This document shows positions 35,981 through 48,199 of a DNA stretch of 64,000 nt, one piece after another. Position numbers and translations under genes: made by a program. The notes beneath the pieces are model-generated. The model was not told where the DNA came from and ran no database searches. It was given only the letters and a program-made list of their open reading frames with translations. This stretch comes from CAVVFX01 sp963747535 (lineage in GTDB: Bacteria; Acidobacteriota; Terriglobia; Bryobacterales; Bryobacteraceae): NCBI GenBank assembly GCA_963747535.1, contig CAVVFX010000004.1:1-64000 (forward strand), read 5' to 3'. The stretch's first letter is position 1. The number at the start of each line of letters is the position of its first letter.

Positions 35981-37870
35981 TTAGCGCGGCCCATAACGCT
36001 TGCTGAAGCCGTTGCCGACATTGGTCACGGTAAAAGCGCCGTCTTCCCCGGCCGACACCTTGATCCACCTGGCTGGGCAGTTTGCAGGATCGTTGTTGAC
36101 GACGTAGGGTTCGGCCGGATTATTCTCTTTGCCGCCTTGCGTCTGGAAGTTGAGTTCCCAAAGGTCTTCGAGGCCGGGCGAGTGCCGCACCGTCTGCAAT
36201 TCCGAAGCGCCCTCCGGCAGGACATAGCCGGAACTCAGGATCGCGACGCGCGGCTTCAACGCGTAGACTTCTGCCTGGGAGCAACAGGAGCGAGCCGTAT
36301 CGCTATCGCTCATCGCGTGGCGCGAGATCAGATAAAGATCAACTGGTCCGATTTGATTGCTCGGACAAAACAGGCTGTGCGAAACGTTCCACGTCAGGTC
36401 GCCGAGATCGGCGAAGCGGAACTTGCCGAAATTCATCACCACTCCGACCGATTGCGCGTCCTCTGACAGGTCGTCACGGCGGCGCGCCGTGGCGGCACAG
36501 ATAGCGTTCCCGGCGCCCGCGCCGTCGAGCGGCTTGATGAGGGCATGGCCAGTCGAGGTGACCACGTTGAGATCGACACCGTCGAGCGAAATCTTGTCGC
36601 CGGGCATGGGCAACATATGCCTGGCTTTTCTTCGCTCCATGAAATAGGCGTCGAAATTCGGCACCACCGGATCGCCCGGGTATTCGCGGGCGCTTGCGAA
36701 GATTCCGTCGTCGTCGGCGCCGGGCGCGTGATCGACATATGTAACGATGGGAATCTCCTGCGCGATCTTGGGTAGAGCCCCATAATGCTCCCAATGGAAA
36801 TGCGAGACGAGCGCGTAATCGATTTGTTTGATGCCGGCCTCCTGGAGTACGGTCAGCACGCGCGAAGCATAAGCCTCGGGTCCGGAATCGAGCAGAATCG
36901 ACTTGCCGTTGGGGGTCACGACGAGTACCGCATTACCCAGTTCAACATCGATGAAATAGAGATCGGCCGTGCGCGCGCTGCTTTGGATAGTGGGGTCGTG
37001 GAGCGGGCTGCAGCACGGCGCGATCACGGGCTTGCGAACCATGAATTCGGTGCGGGTGAAGTACGGATCGTAAGTATTCAGCAGCCAGCGTCCATCCCGC
37101 GCAAGATTCGGCTTTTGTCCCTTATAACCGCGCTCGGTGATGGTCTGGTAAGGGGCTTGGATGTCTGCAACGGCGAGCGCCATATGATGATTGACGCCCA
37201 ACTGGCGGACATTCGGGTTGGCCGGGCTGGTCATATACTCGATCCAGTCCGTGCCTTCCGGCAGCATGACGGAGATCCAGGCGTGCGGGTTAGTGGCGGG
37301 TCCGCCTTCCCACAGGAGCCGGCAGTTGAGAATGTCGACGTAGAACCGGTCGGCAGCAGCGCGGTCGAGGACGTGGACGCCGACGTGCAGGATGTGCTCG
37401 GACGTGCGCCGGGGAGAAAGGTGTTGTCCGAACAGACGGCTGTGCCGGGACCGCGGAAGGTATTGCACGAATCGCACAGGGTGACCCAAGGGATCCTTGA
37501 CCGTGAAGCTGAGGTTTCCGTCGGCATCGGGCGACAACGTGGCCGGGGCGTCAATTCCTTTGCTCGCCAGGTAGACGGCCATCTTGCGGGCGTCGGAGGT
37601 TTCGAGACCAATGAAGGAGAGCCGGTCTTCATCTCCCTTCAGCCCCGTGGTCAGCTCGACGTACTGGTGGTCGTTGACTTTGAATACGGTGCCGCCCGTG
37701 GCTTTGGAAACGAAGATCTCGTCGTAGCCAAGCATCCCCGTATAGAACTTGCGGGCCTCCGTCATGTCGCCCACTTTGACCGCGAACGTGGCGATGCCGG
37801 TGATAGGAGGTCGCGTCTGTGCGTTGGAGAGGAAAGGGGCAGCCAGGAGAAAGGGAATCAGATAACGCAT
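35981..37870 (-). CDS. Secreted VOC-VOC-metallo-beta-lactamase fusion protein
   Basis: 629 residues. Signal peptide MRYLIPFLLAAPFLSNAQ sets the start at 37870; the longer frame from 37987 lacks one. Residues about 20-140 and 158-285 are two glyoxalase/VOC domains (FAVKVGDMTEARKFYTGMLG; HVGVHVLDRAAADRFYVDIL). Residues about 305-560 are a ComEC-like metallo-beta-lactamase domain (LYFIDVELGNAVLVVTPNGK; metal motif HFHWEHYG near 355). The usual Asp of HxHxDH is Glu here. The tail region (to 629) is Cys-containing and ends RYGPR. The protein is predicted to be periplasmic. The combination suggests a multi-step thiol-adduct or ester hydrolysis, as in the separate glyoxalase I and II pair; this is inference. 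Confidence 0.8.
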   Translation of the reverse strand: MRYLIPFLLAAPFLSNAQTRPPITGIATFAVKVGDMTEARKFYTGMLGYDEIFVSKATGGTVFKVNDHQYVELTTGLKGDEDRLSFIGLETSDARKMAVYLASKGIDAPATLSPDADGNLSFTVKDPLGHPVRFVQYLPRSRHSRLFGQHLSPRRTSEHILHVGVHVLDRAAADRFYVDILNCRLLWEGGPATNPHAWISVMLPEGTDWIEYMTSPANPNVRQLGVNHHMALAVADIQAPYQTITERGYKGQKPNLARDGRWLLNTYDPYFTRTEFMVRKPVIAPCCSPLHDPTIQSSARTADLYFIDVELGNAVLVVTPNGKSILLDSGPEAYASRVLTVLQEAGIKQIDYALVSHFHWEHYGALPKIAQEIPIVTYVDHAPGADDDGIFASAREYPGDPVVPNFDAYFMERRKARHMLPMPGDKISLDGVDLNVVTSTGHALIKPLDGAGAGNAICAATARRRDDLSEDAQSVGVVMNFGKFRFADLGDLTWNVSHSLFCPSNQIGPVDLYLISRHAMSDSDTARSCCSQAEVYALKPRVAILSSGYVLPEGASELQTVRHSPGLEDLWELNFQTQGGKENNPAEPYVVNNDPANCPARWIKVSAGEDGAFTVTNVGNGFSKRYGPR

Positions 37871-38133
37871 GAACTTTATTTTCCGCAACGCTTCTTCCCA
37901 GCTTATCCATTTGCTCAGAAACATGCCGAAGCGCGGGTTGTAGACCATCTCATTGATGTCCTGGGGTGGATCGGAACTTTTGCCCACCTGAATTGTGGAA
38001 TGGCTTCCGCGAGCGCCCCCCCGGTCGCCGTCGCAAATGAACTCACCAGCATATCAAGTTGGATCGCCGGGGCATTCCCGGAAGGGTCCTGGTGTTGAAG
38101 AGGAATGGCCATCTCAAGGTATCCTGAGGATCA

Positions 38134-39048
38134 ATGAAGCAGACCCTGGAGTTTCTGGTTCGGCACGGTTATCTATTGCTGTTCTTCTGGCTTCTCGCCG
38201 AGCAGGCGGCGTTGCCGTTGCCCTCGATTCCGTTGCTGCTGGCGTGCGGCGCGCTCGCGCGCACCGGCATCATGGATTGGCGGCTGATCCTGCTCTACGG
38301 GCTCACGGCGTGTCTGATCGCCGACAATGTGTGGTTTCAACTGGGCAAGCGCCGCGGGACGAAGATCCTGCGATTTATTTGCCGGATCTCCCTGGAGCCC
38401 GATTCGTGCGTCCGCCAGACGGAGAACGTGTTCGCGAAATACGGCATGCGTTCGCTGCTGGTGGCCAAGTTCATTCCCGGCTTGAACGCCGTCGCCTCGC
38501 CGATGGCGGGACGCTCCGGAGCCAGTCGGGGACGCTTCCTGCTGTTCGACAGCCTGGGCGCTCTGACCTGGCTTGCCGCGTATACGTCTGTAGGATATAT
38601 CTTCAGCGACCAACTCGAAATCGTTGCGGGTTACGCCTTGCGTATGGGCTCGGGATTGATCACGGTCGTCTCAGGATTGCTCGCCGTCTGGATCTGTTGG
38701 AAATATACTCAGAGGCAGCGGTTCCTCAATTCACTCGCGGTTGCCCGCATTACAGCGGAGGAACTGCGCGACAAACTACGAGCGGGCGAGGATGTGCTGA
38801 TTGTCGATGTGCGGTCGACCGCCGGCGACGATCCGAGTTCGATCCCAGGTGCGGTGATTATTTCGGTGGATGAGTTGGCCACTCGACAAGCGGAGATTCC
38901 CAGGGATCGCGATTTGATCCTGGTTTGCAGTTGACCCAACGAAGCCTCGAGCGCCCGTGCGGCGCTGATCTTAAGGAGTCATGGAATCACGCGCGTCCGC
39001 CCGTTAAAGGGTGGAGCGGATTCCTGGCTGAAACTAACCGCTCAATAA
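38134..39048 (+). CDS. DedA-rhodanese fusion with in-frame TGA at the catalytic Cys (candidate selenoprotein)
   Basis: Residues 1-205 are a DedA-family membrane protein (LPLPSIPLLLACGALAR; VAKFIPGLNAVASPMAGRSG), followed by a cytosolic rhodanese domain. The conventional frame stops at TGA 38932-38934 after DLILVCS, but the same frame then reads PNEASSARAALILRSHGITR and VRPLKGGADSWLKLTAQ to TAA 39046-39048, a complete rhodanese C-terminus. TGA is codon 267 and falls where CSC-PNEA homologs have the persulfide Cys. A hairpin AGCGCC-CGTGC-GGCGCT begins 15 bases after TGA, with its loop 22-26 bases downstream, a distance and loop G compatible with bacterial SECIS elements. Alternatives: a nonsense mutation or a sequencing error. 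The truncated product is 38134-38934 (266 aa). Confidence 0.7.
38950..38966 (+). promoter_or_regulatory. SECIS-like hairpin after the TGA
   Basis: Arms AGCGCC (38950-38955) and GGCGCT (38961-38966) enclose loop CGTGC, with G as its second base. The loop is 22-26 bases 3' of the TGA. Bacterial SECIS elements are hairpins shortly after the UGA with a G near the start of the apical loop. GC-rich coding sequence can produce such hairpins by chance, so this is only suggestive. Confidence 0.35.
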
Positions 39049-39331
39049 TCGTTGGGATGTTGTCAGAAAATTGTGGTCGGGTGGCGTGTCGCAGCATTCG
39101 CGATAAGATCTTTGCCATGGCGTTTAGTGGAGTCCGGCCGGGACTCGCGCGAGGTGGATTCGTAGCCTTGCCCGGTCTCGCCCACTGGTCCAAACTCCAA
39201 CTCGCGCTTATGGAAGGCCGGCTGAAGGACTCGAGGTATGTCAAAGAGTACGGTCCCGGCGAGGCTGACGCTTTATGGAGCGGATTGAACGGCCCGGCAA
39301 ATTTACGAAAAACTGAAAGGAATTCAAGTCG
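39049..39331. other. Intergenic gap before the SGNH-like gene
   Basis: 283 bases. A short open frame (ATG at 39118) encodes about 70 residues without recognisable similarity. No RNA gene or repeat was recognised. Confidence 0.4.
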
Positions 39332-40426
39332 ATGAAGTTTACCTACGCGGTCGCTCTGATTGCGGCGTTGGTAGGCGGTCTGGCGCTTTCGCAACAGCAG
39401 CAGATGTCTCCTGAGGCGAAGAAGAAGCAGGAGGAGTTCAGACAGCAGACCATTTCGTTCCTCACTCCGGAAGAGCGGGCCCACCTGCAGGAGAACGGCA
39501 GGGTCAATCGCCAGGAATGGATTGCCGCGCATCCCGCGAGGGAGTCCACAGGCCTGATTCCGCTGCCGGATCTGGGGAATGGAAGGTATCAGGGAGAGGA
39601 AGGGGGTCTGTATCCAGGCGGCGTCAACAAACCTCCTCCGGGTCACCTGAGGGCGGGCCTCGCGATTGCACGAACAATTATTCCGCTCGATGCGGAAGGG
39701 CAGCCTTCGAACGACGGTAAGATCGTCATGATCTCGGTGGGAATGTCGAACACTACCATGAAGTACCGGGCCTTCATGAAACTCGCGGCGGAGCAGCATG
39801 ATCTGAATTCCAAATTAGTGCTGGTGGACGGAGCGCAGGGCAGCCAGGTCGGCTGGATTACTTCCAAGCCGGGAGCGCCGTTCTGGGACGTCGTCGCCGA
39901 ACGTTTGAAGGCTTCCGGAGTTACGGCGGCGCAGGTGCAAGCGGCGTGGATGTTACAGGCGAATCCGGGTCCGCGGGCCGGATTTCCGGCGGAGATGAAA
40001 GAGCTGCAGCGTAACATCATCGACACTTTGCATAACATGCGCGATAAGTTCCCGAATCTCAAGGTAACTTATCTGTCCAGCCGGACTTATGCAGGATATG
40101 CGACCAGCCCGCTCAATCCCGAGCCGTACGCTTACGAGAATGGCTTCGCCGTGAAGTGGGTGATCGAGGATCAGCTCGCGGGTAAGCCGGAGATGAACTA
40201 TGACGCGTCGAAAGGTCCGGTGCGCGCGCCGTGGGTGGCATGGGGTCCTTATTTATGGGCCGATGGAGTCAAGCCAAACAAATCAGGTCTCAGTTATGTA
40301 AGAGAAGATTACTCGGATCAGGACGGCACGCATCCTGCTGCGTCAGGACAGGCAAAGGTGGCGGCGCGATTGTTGGCGTTCATGAAGACCGATGCGACCT
40401 CGAAAGGATGGTTCTTAGCCCGGTAA
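39332..40426 (+). CDS. Secreted SGNH/GDSL-like protein of unknown function
   Basis: 364 residues with a signal peptide (MKFTYAVALIAALVGGLALS). The core shows an SGNH-like nucleophile block VMISVGMSNTTMKY near 136, central strands KVTYLSSRTYAGYA, and the late DGTHPAASGQAKVA, which matches the D-x-x-H block of GDSL hydrolases. If so it would be a secreted esterase or lipase-like enzyme; the second block Gly/Asn residues are not clear. Conserved homologs are, as I recall, common in Acidobacteria and Planctomycetes. It stands alone. Confidence 0.7.
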   Translation: MKFTYAVALIAALVGGLALSQQQQMSPEAKKKQEEFRQQTISFLTPEERAHLQENGRVNRQEWIAAHPARESTGLIPLPDLGNGRYQGEEGGLYPGGVNKPPPGHLRAGLAIARTIIPLDAEGQPSNDGKIVMISVGMSNTTMKYRAFMKLAAEQHDLNSKLVLVDGAQGSQVGWITSKPGAPFWDVVAERLKASGVTAAQVQAAWMLQANPGPRAGFPAEMKELQRNIIDTLHNMRDKFPNLKVTYLSSRTYAGYATSPLNPEPYAYENGFAVKWVIEDQLAGKPEMNYDASKGPVRAPWVAWGPYLWADGVKPNKSGLSYVREDYSDQDGTHPAASGQAKVAARLLAFMKTDATSKGWFLAR

Positions 40427-40437
40427 CACTTCCGTGG

Positions 40438-40465
40438 GGCACACCATCGTCGTTTGTAGTCTGCG
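40438..40465 (+). repeat. Degenerate family A hairpin repeat
   Basis: GGCACACCA-TCGTCGTTTG-TAGTCTGCG corresponds to the family A design with several mismatches, followed by the usual GGCTGC..GCAGCC element. It is 12 bases after the SGNH-like gene. Confidence 0.5.
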
Positions 40466-40545
40466 GCTGCAGAGCAGCCTCCGAACGACGCTGTTTCTGG
40501 AGGGCCGCGTTCGGCTGTTGCAAGGATTCATTTTTAGGCGGAAAG

Positions 40546-40588
40546 AGCCGCCTGAAAAGCGGCTGCGGCCAAGATTGGCCGCCCCACA
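40546..40588 (-). repeat. AGCCGC plus GCGGCCA double hairpin repeat (family C)
   Basis: AGCCGC-CTGAAAA-GCGGCT (40546-40564) and GCGGCCA-AGAT-TGGCCGC (40565-40582) are followed by CCCCAC, the complement of the GTGGGG lead. A near-identical copy is at 55486-55528. It lies between convergent genes. Confidence 0.65.
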
Positions 40589-40663
40589 GAGCAGCCACAT
40601 GGGCCCGGAAAGTATGCCGCCGCCCAAAAATCTTCGCGCGCCGGAAAGATTCTCAGGTGTCCT

Positions 40664-41089
40664 TCAGTCGGCGCCGTGGTGCGCACGCTTTTCGAGCACC
40701 GCTCGCACTACGCTGCCTAACCGCATGAACTCGGTCAAATCCGAAGGCTTGCGAAAGTACTCACTGATGCCCAGCTCTGCTGTCCGGGCACGATCCTTGG
40801 GCGAATCCGAGGAGGTGACGACAATCACCGGGACCGACTTGCACTCGGGATGTTCCCTGAACAGCCGGATCAGTTCGGCGCCGTCAACCCTGGGCAAGTT
40901 GAGATCTATCAGCACCACGTCGGGACGCGGCAAATCCTGGCCAATTCGATTCAGCAGGGACATGGCACCGCTGGTATCGTCGATTACCAGGAGTTCATGC
41001 TCCAACCCGCACTGAGCGAGCGCCTGGCGCACCAGAAAAATGTCCGCCCGGCTGTCCTCGGCCAGAACAATAGAATACCTGTTACTCAC
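40664..41089 (-). CDS. Single-domain response regulator (Rcp1-like)
   Basis: A 141-residue stand-alone receiver. Acidic pair ED (11-12), phospho-acceptor Asp62 (LIDLNLPRVDG), Thr/Ser switch in VVTSSDSP and Lys in YFRKPSDL. No output domain. It follows the giant hybrid kinase by five bases, and the Rcp1 type is normally the partner of phytochrome-like or PAS kinases whose transmitter starts HDLQEPLRTV, as in that neighbour. Partnership is very likely. Confidence 0.9.
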   Translation of the reverse strand: MSNRYSIVLAEDSRADIFLVRQALAQCGLEHELLVIDDTSGAMSLLNRIGQDLPRPDVVLIDLNLPRVDGAELIRLFREHPECKSVPVIVVTSSDSPKDRARTAELGISEYFRKPSDLTEFMRLGSVVRAVLEKRAHHGAD

Positions 41090-41094
41090 TGCTC

Positions 41095-44526
<3,432 letters not shown>

Positions 44527-44670
44527 AATACAAAAATCAAGATTTCTGTCGATGTAGCAATCCGGGGACCACGAGAAATCTAACGCAAACGGCTATGAAT
44601 CCATCCCGCAATCTTGTATTAATTTCCCGCAAGCCGCGTAGGGTCAGAACAAAACTTCCCAATCTTCCGA

Positions 44671-46800
44671 TCAGTTTCCGGGATGGTATTCCCGCTCGGT
44701 GTGACCTTTGAGTTGCGAACGATAGAAATAGACTTCGCGCAGGTCCCCGGTGCTATAGCGATGAGCTTGGTCGTTGAAATGGCGGGACGACGGATGGCCG
44801 CTTTCGCCTCCCGCCGTTACCGCCTTTGCCCGCACTTGATCGCCGAACTCCACTACGGCGACGAAGCTGTTGCCGCTGGTGCCATACCATTTTTTCGTCC
44901 CCGGATACGCGTGCGCTGCGAACGACGCCAGGGAGCCCCATTTGGAGTAAGTAAAGCCCACGGGAATACTGGGTCCGGCATCACTGAAGGGCTGCACGAT
45001 GTCGCCGGTGAGGCGCTGAAACCGGTTGATTTCGCCCCATGGAATCCTCCAGGTTCCAAATTCCGCGGTGAGTTTGTCGGATGCCCCTGACAGTGATTCG
45101 AGAGCCAGCGCTGGTAGAGCCTGTTCCTGTGGTTTAAGCTTCAGAAGTTCTTCGCCCCAGTAGACTGCGAGAGACGTCGGAATGGAGTTGACGCCCCACC
45201 GGAGATCCCACCGGCGCAGGACAGCGATCTGCTCCGATAGTTTCGCTTTCAGGGGACTGGCGGCCGGAGCTTCGTCCCAAGCACGGATGAGAGCAGGAAG
45301 CGGCTTCTCAAACCAGGTCAGGTAGCTGTCGTAAGCGGCAGCGATGAGCGAGTCGACCGTGAAGTCTTTGCGGTTCTCGAGGACCCGGATTGCGTGGAGC
45401 CCGCGTGCCGTTTCGCCTCCGTTTTCCACATACGCCGGATAGTCTGCCTTTTTCGGACTGTCCGGCCCGGCTGCGGACCAGGGCCAGTTGTTGGAGTTGT
45501 AGAGCCAGCCACTCTTGGGATTGAGCAGGTGCGGCGTCTCGTCGACGGAAAGAAGTCCCTTCCATTCCGTGTCGGGAGTACTGCCGTCGACCGGCTTGGT
45601 CCAATCGAACCTGGTATCGCGCCGGGGAATGAAGTTACCGTGGAAATAGGCGATGTCGCCGTCGGCATCGGCGAAGATGGTGTTGTTCGATGAGTTCGCC
45701 TTAAGCTCCATGGTCTGGCGATAGGACTTATAGTCTCTTGCCTTGGTTCGCGTGTAGGATTGCGTAAGCGCCTTAACAGGCTCCTGCATGATCCGGAAGC
45801 TCACCCACTTGCCGTTCGCCTCCCGGATGATGGGCCCGTGGTGGCTGTAGTAAACGGTGAATTTCTTTTGCGCCATCCCGTGGGCCGTCAGGTAGGGGAC
45901 GACGATCTCTTTCGTAACCAGCGGGCGCTCTTCCCTGCCGTACTTGTAATAGAAGCCGGTTCCTTTCTTCGTTACGGTTTCGAGATACTCATCGATGGCG
46001 TCGACTCCGCTCGTCGTGTGCATCCAGCCGGCGCGCTCGTTGAACCCCTGGTAGATGAAGAATTGACCCCATGTCACGGCTCCATAGGCGTTCAATCCCT
46101 CTTCGCTGACCATCTGCAACTCGGAGCGGAAGAAGAAAGAGGTGTGGGGATTGATCAGCAAGAGCGCGTGGTGTGCGCGGGTGTTGGACGGCGCGATCGC
46201 CATGCCGTTGGAGCCGGTGGGTTCGGGTTCGGTGCTTTCAAGCTGCGCCCGGGCCACGGGTGACTCGCCGTAGAACGCTTCCAGTTGAGTGAGATTTACT
46301 TTCTCGATATCGCCGCCGATGCTGCCTTCGGTGAAACTGAGGGCCATCCAAGGCTCGAAATGTTGGATCACTCGCGGTTTCACGTCCTTGTGCCTGGCGA
46401 GATAGTAGTTCAGCCCGTCGGCGAAGGCGTTCATCAGCGTCTTCAGCCATGGCGGACTCCCGGCGTATTGTTTCTTCATCGCTTCGGGGTCGATGAAGAG
46501 CTTCATCCTGAGGTCCTTATAAATCTTAGATTCGCCTTCAGCTTCCGCGAGGCGCCCGATCGCATTGATGTAGTTGGTCTCGACGCGATTAAAGTCGTCC
46601 TCGGCCTGGGCGTATTCGGTGCCAAAGACGGTGTCGGCGTCGGTCTTTCCGAAGATGTGCGCGATACCCCAATCGTCCCGGATGATGGTGACGTTATCGG
46701 CTTCCTGTTTCCAGCGGGCCGCTTGCGGGTCTTTAGCGGTCTGAAAAGCGAAAGAGGCCGATGCAGCCGCGAGAGCGATGAAGCAGAACTGGTTCTTCAT
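44671..46800 (-). CDS. Penicillin acylase family (Ntn-hydrolase) protein
   Basis: 709 residues with a signal peptide (FCFIALAAASASFAFQ). The alpha-chain motif DDWGIAHIFGKTDADTVFG is at 42-60. The Ntn nucleophile is Ser197 in TGSNGMAI, which becomes the beta-chain N-terminus after self-cleavage. The family includes penicillin G acylase, aculeacin/AHL acylases and peptide-amide hydrolases, so substrate cannot be read from the sequence; AHL degradation is one possibility. Located between two signalling clusters. Confidence 0.87.
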   Translation of the reverse strand: MKNQFCFIALAAASASFAFQTAKDPQAARWKQEADNVTIIRDDWGIAHIFGKTDADTVFGTEYAQAEDDFNRVETNYINAIGRLAEAEGESKIYKDLRMKLFIDPEAMKKQYAGSPPWLKTLMNAFADGLNYYLARHKDVKPRVIQHFEPWMALSFTEGSIGGDIEKVNLTQLEAFYGESPVARAQLESTEPEPTGSNGMAIAPSNTRAHHALLLINPHTSFFFRSELQMVSEEGLNAYGAVTWGQFFIYQGFNERAGWMHTTSGVDAIDEYLETVTKKGTGFYYKYGREERPLVTKEIVVPYLTAHGMAQKKFTVYYSHHGPIIREANGKWVSFRIMQEPVKALTQSYTRTKARDYKSYRQTMELKANSSNNTIFADADGDIAYFHGNFIPRRDTRFDWTKPVDGSTPDTEWKGLLSVDETPHLLNPKSGWLYNSNNWPWSAAGPDSPKKADYPAYVENGGETARGLHAIRVLENRKDFTVDSLIAAAYDSYLTWFEKPLPALIRAWDEAPAASPLKAKLSEQIAVLRRWDLRWGVNSIPTSLAVYWGEELLKLKPQEQALPALALESLSGASDKLTAEFGTWRIPWGEINRFQRLTGDIVQPFSDAGPSIPVGFTYSKWGSLASFAAHAYPGTKKWYGTSGNSFVAVVEFGDQVRAKAVTAGGESGHPSSRHFNDQAHRYSTGDLREVYFYRSQLKGHTEREYHPGN

Positions 46801-46841
46801 ACTCGCTCGATTCTAGCGTGCTCCCCCAACGAGGTCCGTGG

Positions 46842-46869
46842 GGCAGACCATCGTTTTTTGTGGTCTGCC
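46842..46869 (+). repeat. GGCAGACCA hairpin repeat (family A)
   Basis: Perfect arms GGCAGACCA / TGGTCTGCC (46842-46850, 46861-46869) around loop TCGTTTTTTG, preceded by GTG. It lies between the acylase start and the regulator's stop (both minus strand). Confidence 0.75.
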
Positions 46870-46894
46870 GCAGCGCAGCAGCCGCCAGGATCGG

Positions 46895-48199
46895 CTACAT
46901 TCTTTCTAACTTGCGATAAAGCGTCTTGCGCTCGATTCCCAGAATCTGGGCTGCCCGGCTCTTATTACCGCCGGTAGCAGCGAGGACCCGGCGAATCTGT
47001 TCAGCTTCGGTTTCCGCCAGCGATTCCGGGTTGGCCTCGGGCGCCTCGGAGGCATGAATGGCATCGTGCACCGCTTCGCTGTCGATGCGCGGCGCCAGAA
47101 TGACCAGCCGTTCCAGCAGGTGCTGCAGTTGGCGGACGTTGCCCGGCCAGGTCTGCTCCTGCAGCGTCTTCATTCCGGAGTCGGTCATCTTGGTGTCGTG
47201 GTTATAGCGCTGGTTGTAGAGGTTGACGAAAAAGCGGGCGAGCAGCGGGATGTCGTTGCGTCGCTCGCGTAGTGGCGGCAGGATCAACCGGACCACGTTG
47301 AGGCGGTACCACAGGTCTTCGCGAAATTTCTGCGCCTCGACCATCTTCTGCAGGTCGCGATTGGTCGCGGCCACGATGCGTACATCTACCGGTTTCTCGC
47401 GCGGCGCGCCGACCGGGCGGATGGTGCGCTCCTGAAGAAAACGCAGCAGCTTGACCTGGAACGCCGCGTCCAACTCTCCGATCTCATCCAGGAAGACCGT
47501 ACCTCGATGGGCGGATTCGAAGACCCCGGTCCGGTCACGATCGGCCCCGGTGAATGCGCCGCGCATGACGCCGAACAGTTCGCTCTCCAGCAGGGTCGGA
47601 GGAATGGCGGCACAATCCACAGGCACAAAGGGATGGTTGGCCCGCGCGCTGAAGCTGTGTATCAAACGCGCCACCAGCTCCTTTCCGGTACCGGTTTCAC
47701 CCTCAATCAGTACGGTGGCGTCGGTCGGAGCGACTTTCGACGCGTCTTTATAGACTTCGATCATGGCGGGCGAGCTGCCAATCATTTGTGTTACAGGCAG
47801 CTCTTCCTGAGCCACTTCGTCGTCGCCGGGTTCGTTCAAGGTTTCGGCGCGGTGGATAGTTTCAAGAATGCGGTCGAAGTCGAAAGGCTTGGCAATGTAG
47901 TCGAAGGCGCCGCCGCGGGTTGCCGCCATGACGGTTTCCATACTGCCGCGCGCAGTCATCAGAATGACTGAGCAGGCAGGGTTGTTGCGCTTAGCTGATT
48001 CGAGGACGTCCAGGCCGGTGCGATCGTCAATATAGATATCCGAAATAACGATTGGATAGGAATTGGCGCGCAGGCGGGACATGGCATCGGCCGTGGAGGC
48101 TACGGCTTCCACCTGGTAGCCTTCCAGTTCGAGCATGTTCACCAGCGTCGTGCGGACGCCGTAATCGTCTTCCACCACCAGCAGATTTGGTTTCGTCAT
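46895..48199 (-). CDS. NtrC-family sigma-54-dependent response regulator
   Basis: 434 residues: receiver domain (Asp54, ISDIYIDD), AAA+ domain with Walker A EGETGTGKELVAR, the sigma-54 contact loop GAFTGAD, Walker B VFLDEIGEL, and a Fis-type helix-turn-helix at the C-terminus (NKSRAAQILGIERKTLYRKL). Activates sigma-54 promoters after phosphorylation. Its ATG overlaps the TGA of the upstream CHASE2 kinase gene, so the two form one two-component system. Confidence 0.93.
   Translation of the reverse strand: MTKPNLLVVEDDYGVRTTLVNMLELEGYQVEAVASTADAMSRLRANSYPIVISDIYIDDRTGLDVLESAKRNNPACSVILMTARGSMETVMAATRGGAFDYIAKPFDFDRILETIHRAETLNEPGDDEVAQEELPVTQMIGSSPAMIEVYKDASKVAPTDATVLIEGETGTGKELVARLIHSFSARANHPFVPVDCAAIPPTLLESELFGVMRGAFTGADRDRTGVFESAHRGTVFLDEIGELDAAFQVKLLRFLQERTIRPVGAPREKPVDVRIVAATNRDLQKMVEAQKFREDLWYRLNVVRLILPPLRERRNDIPLLARFFVNLYNQRYNHDTKMTDSGMKTLQEQTWPGNVRQLQHLLERLVILAPRIDSEAVHDAIHASEAPEANPESLAETEAEQIRRVLAATGGNKSRAAQILGIERKTLYRKLERM

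Noticed and set aside
36785..38098. 437-codon plus-strand frame opposite the VOC-MBL gene
   Set aside because: Shadow frame; the minus strand has a signal peptide and three domains.
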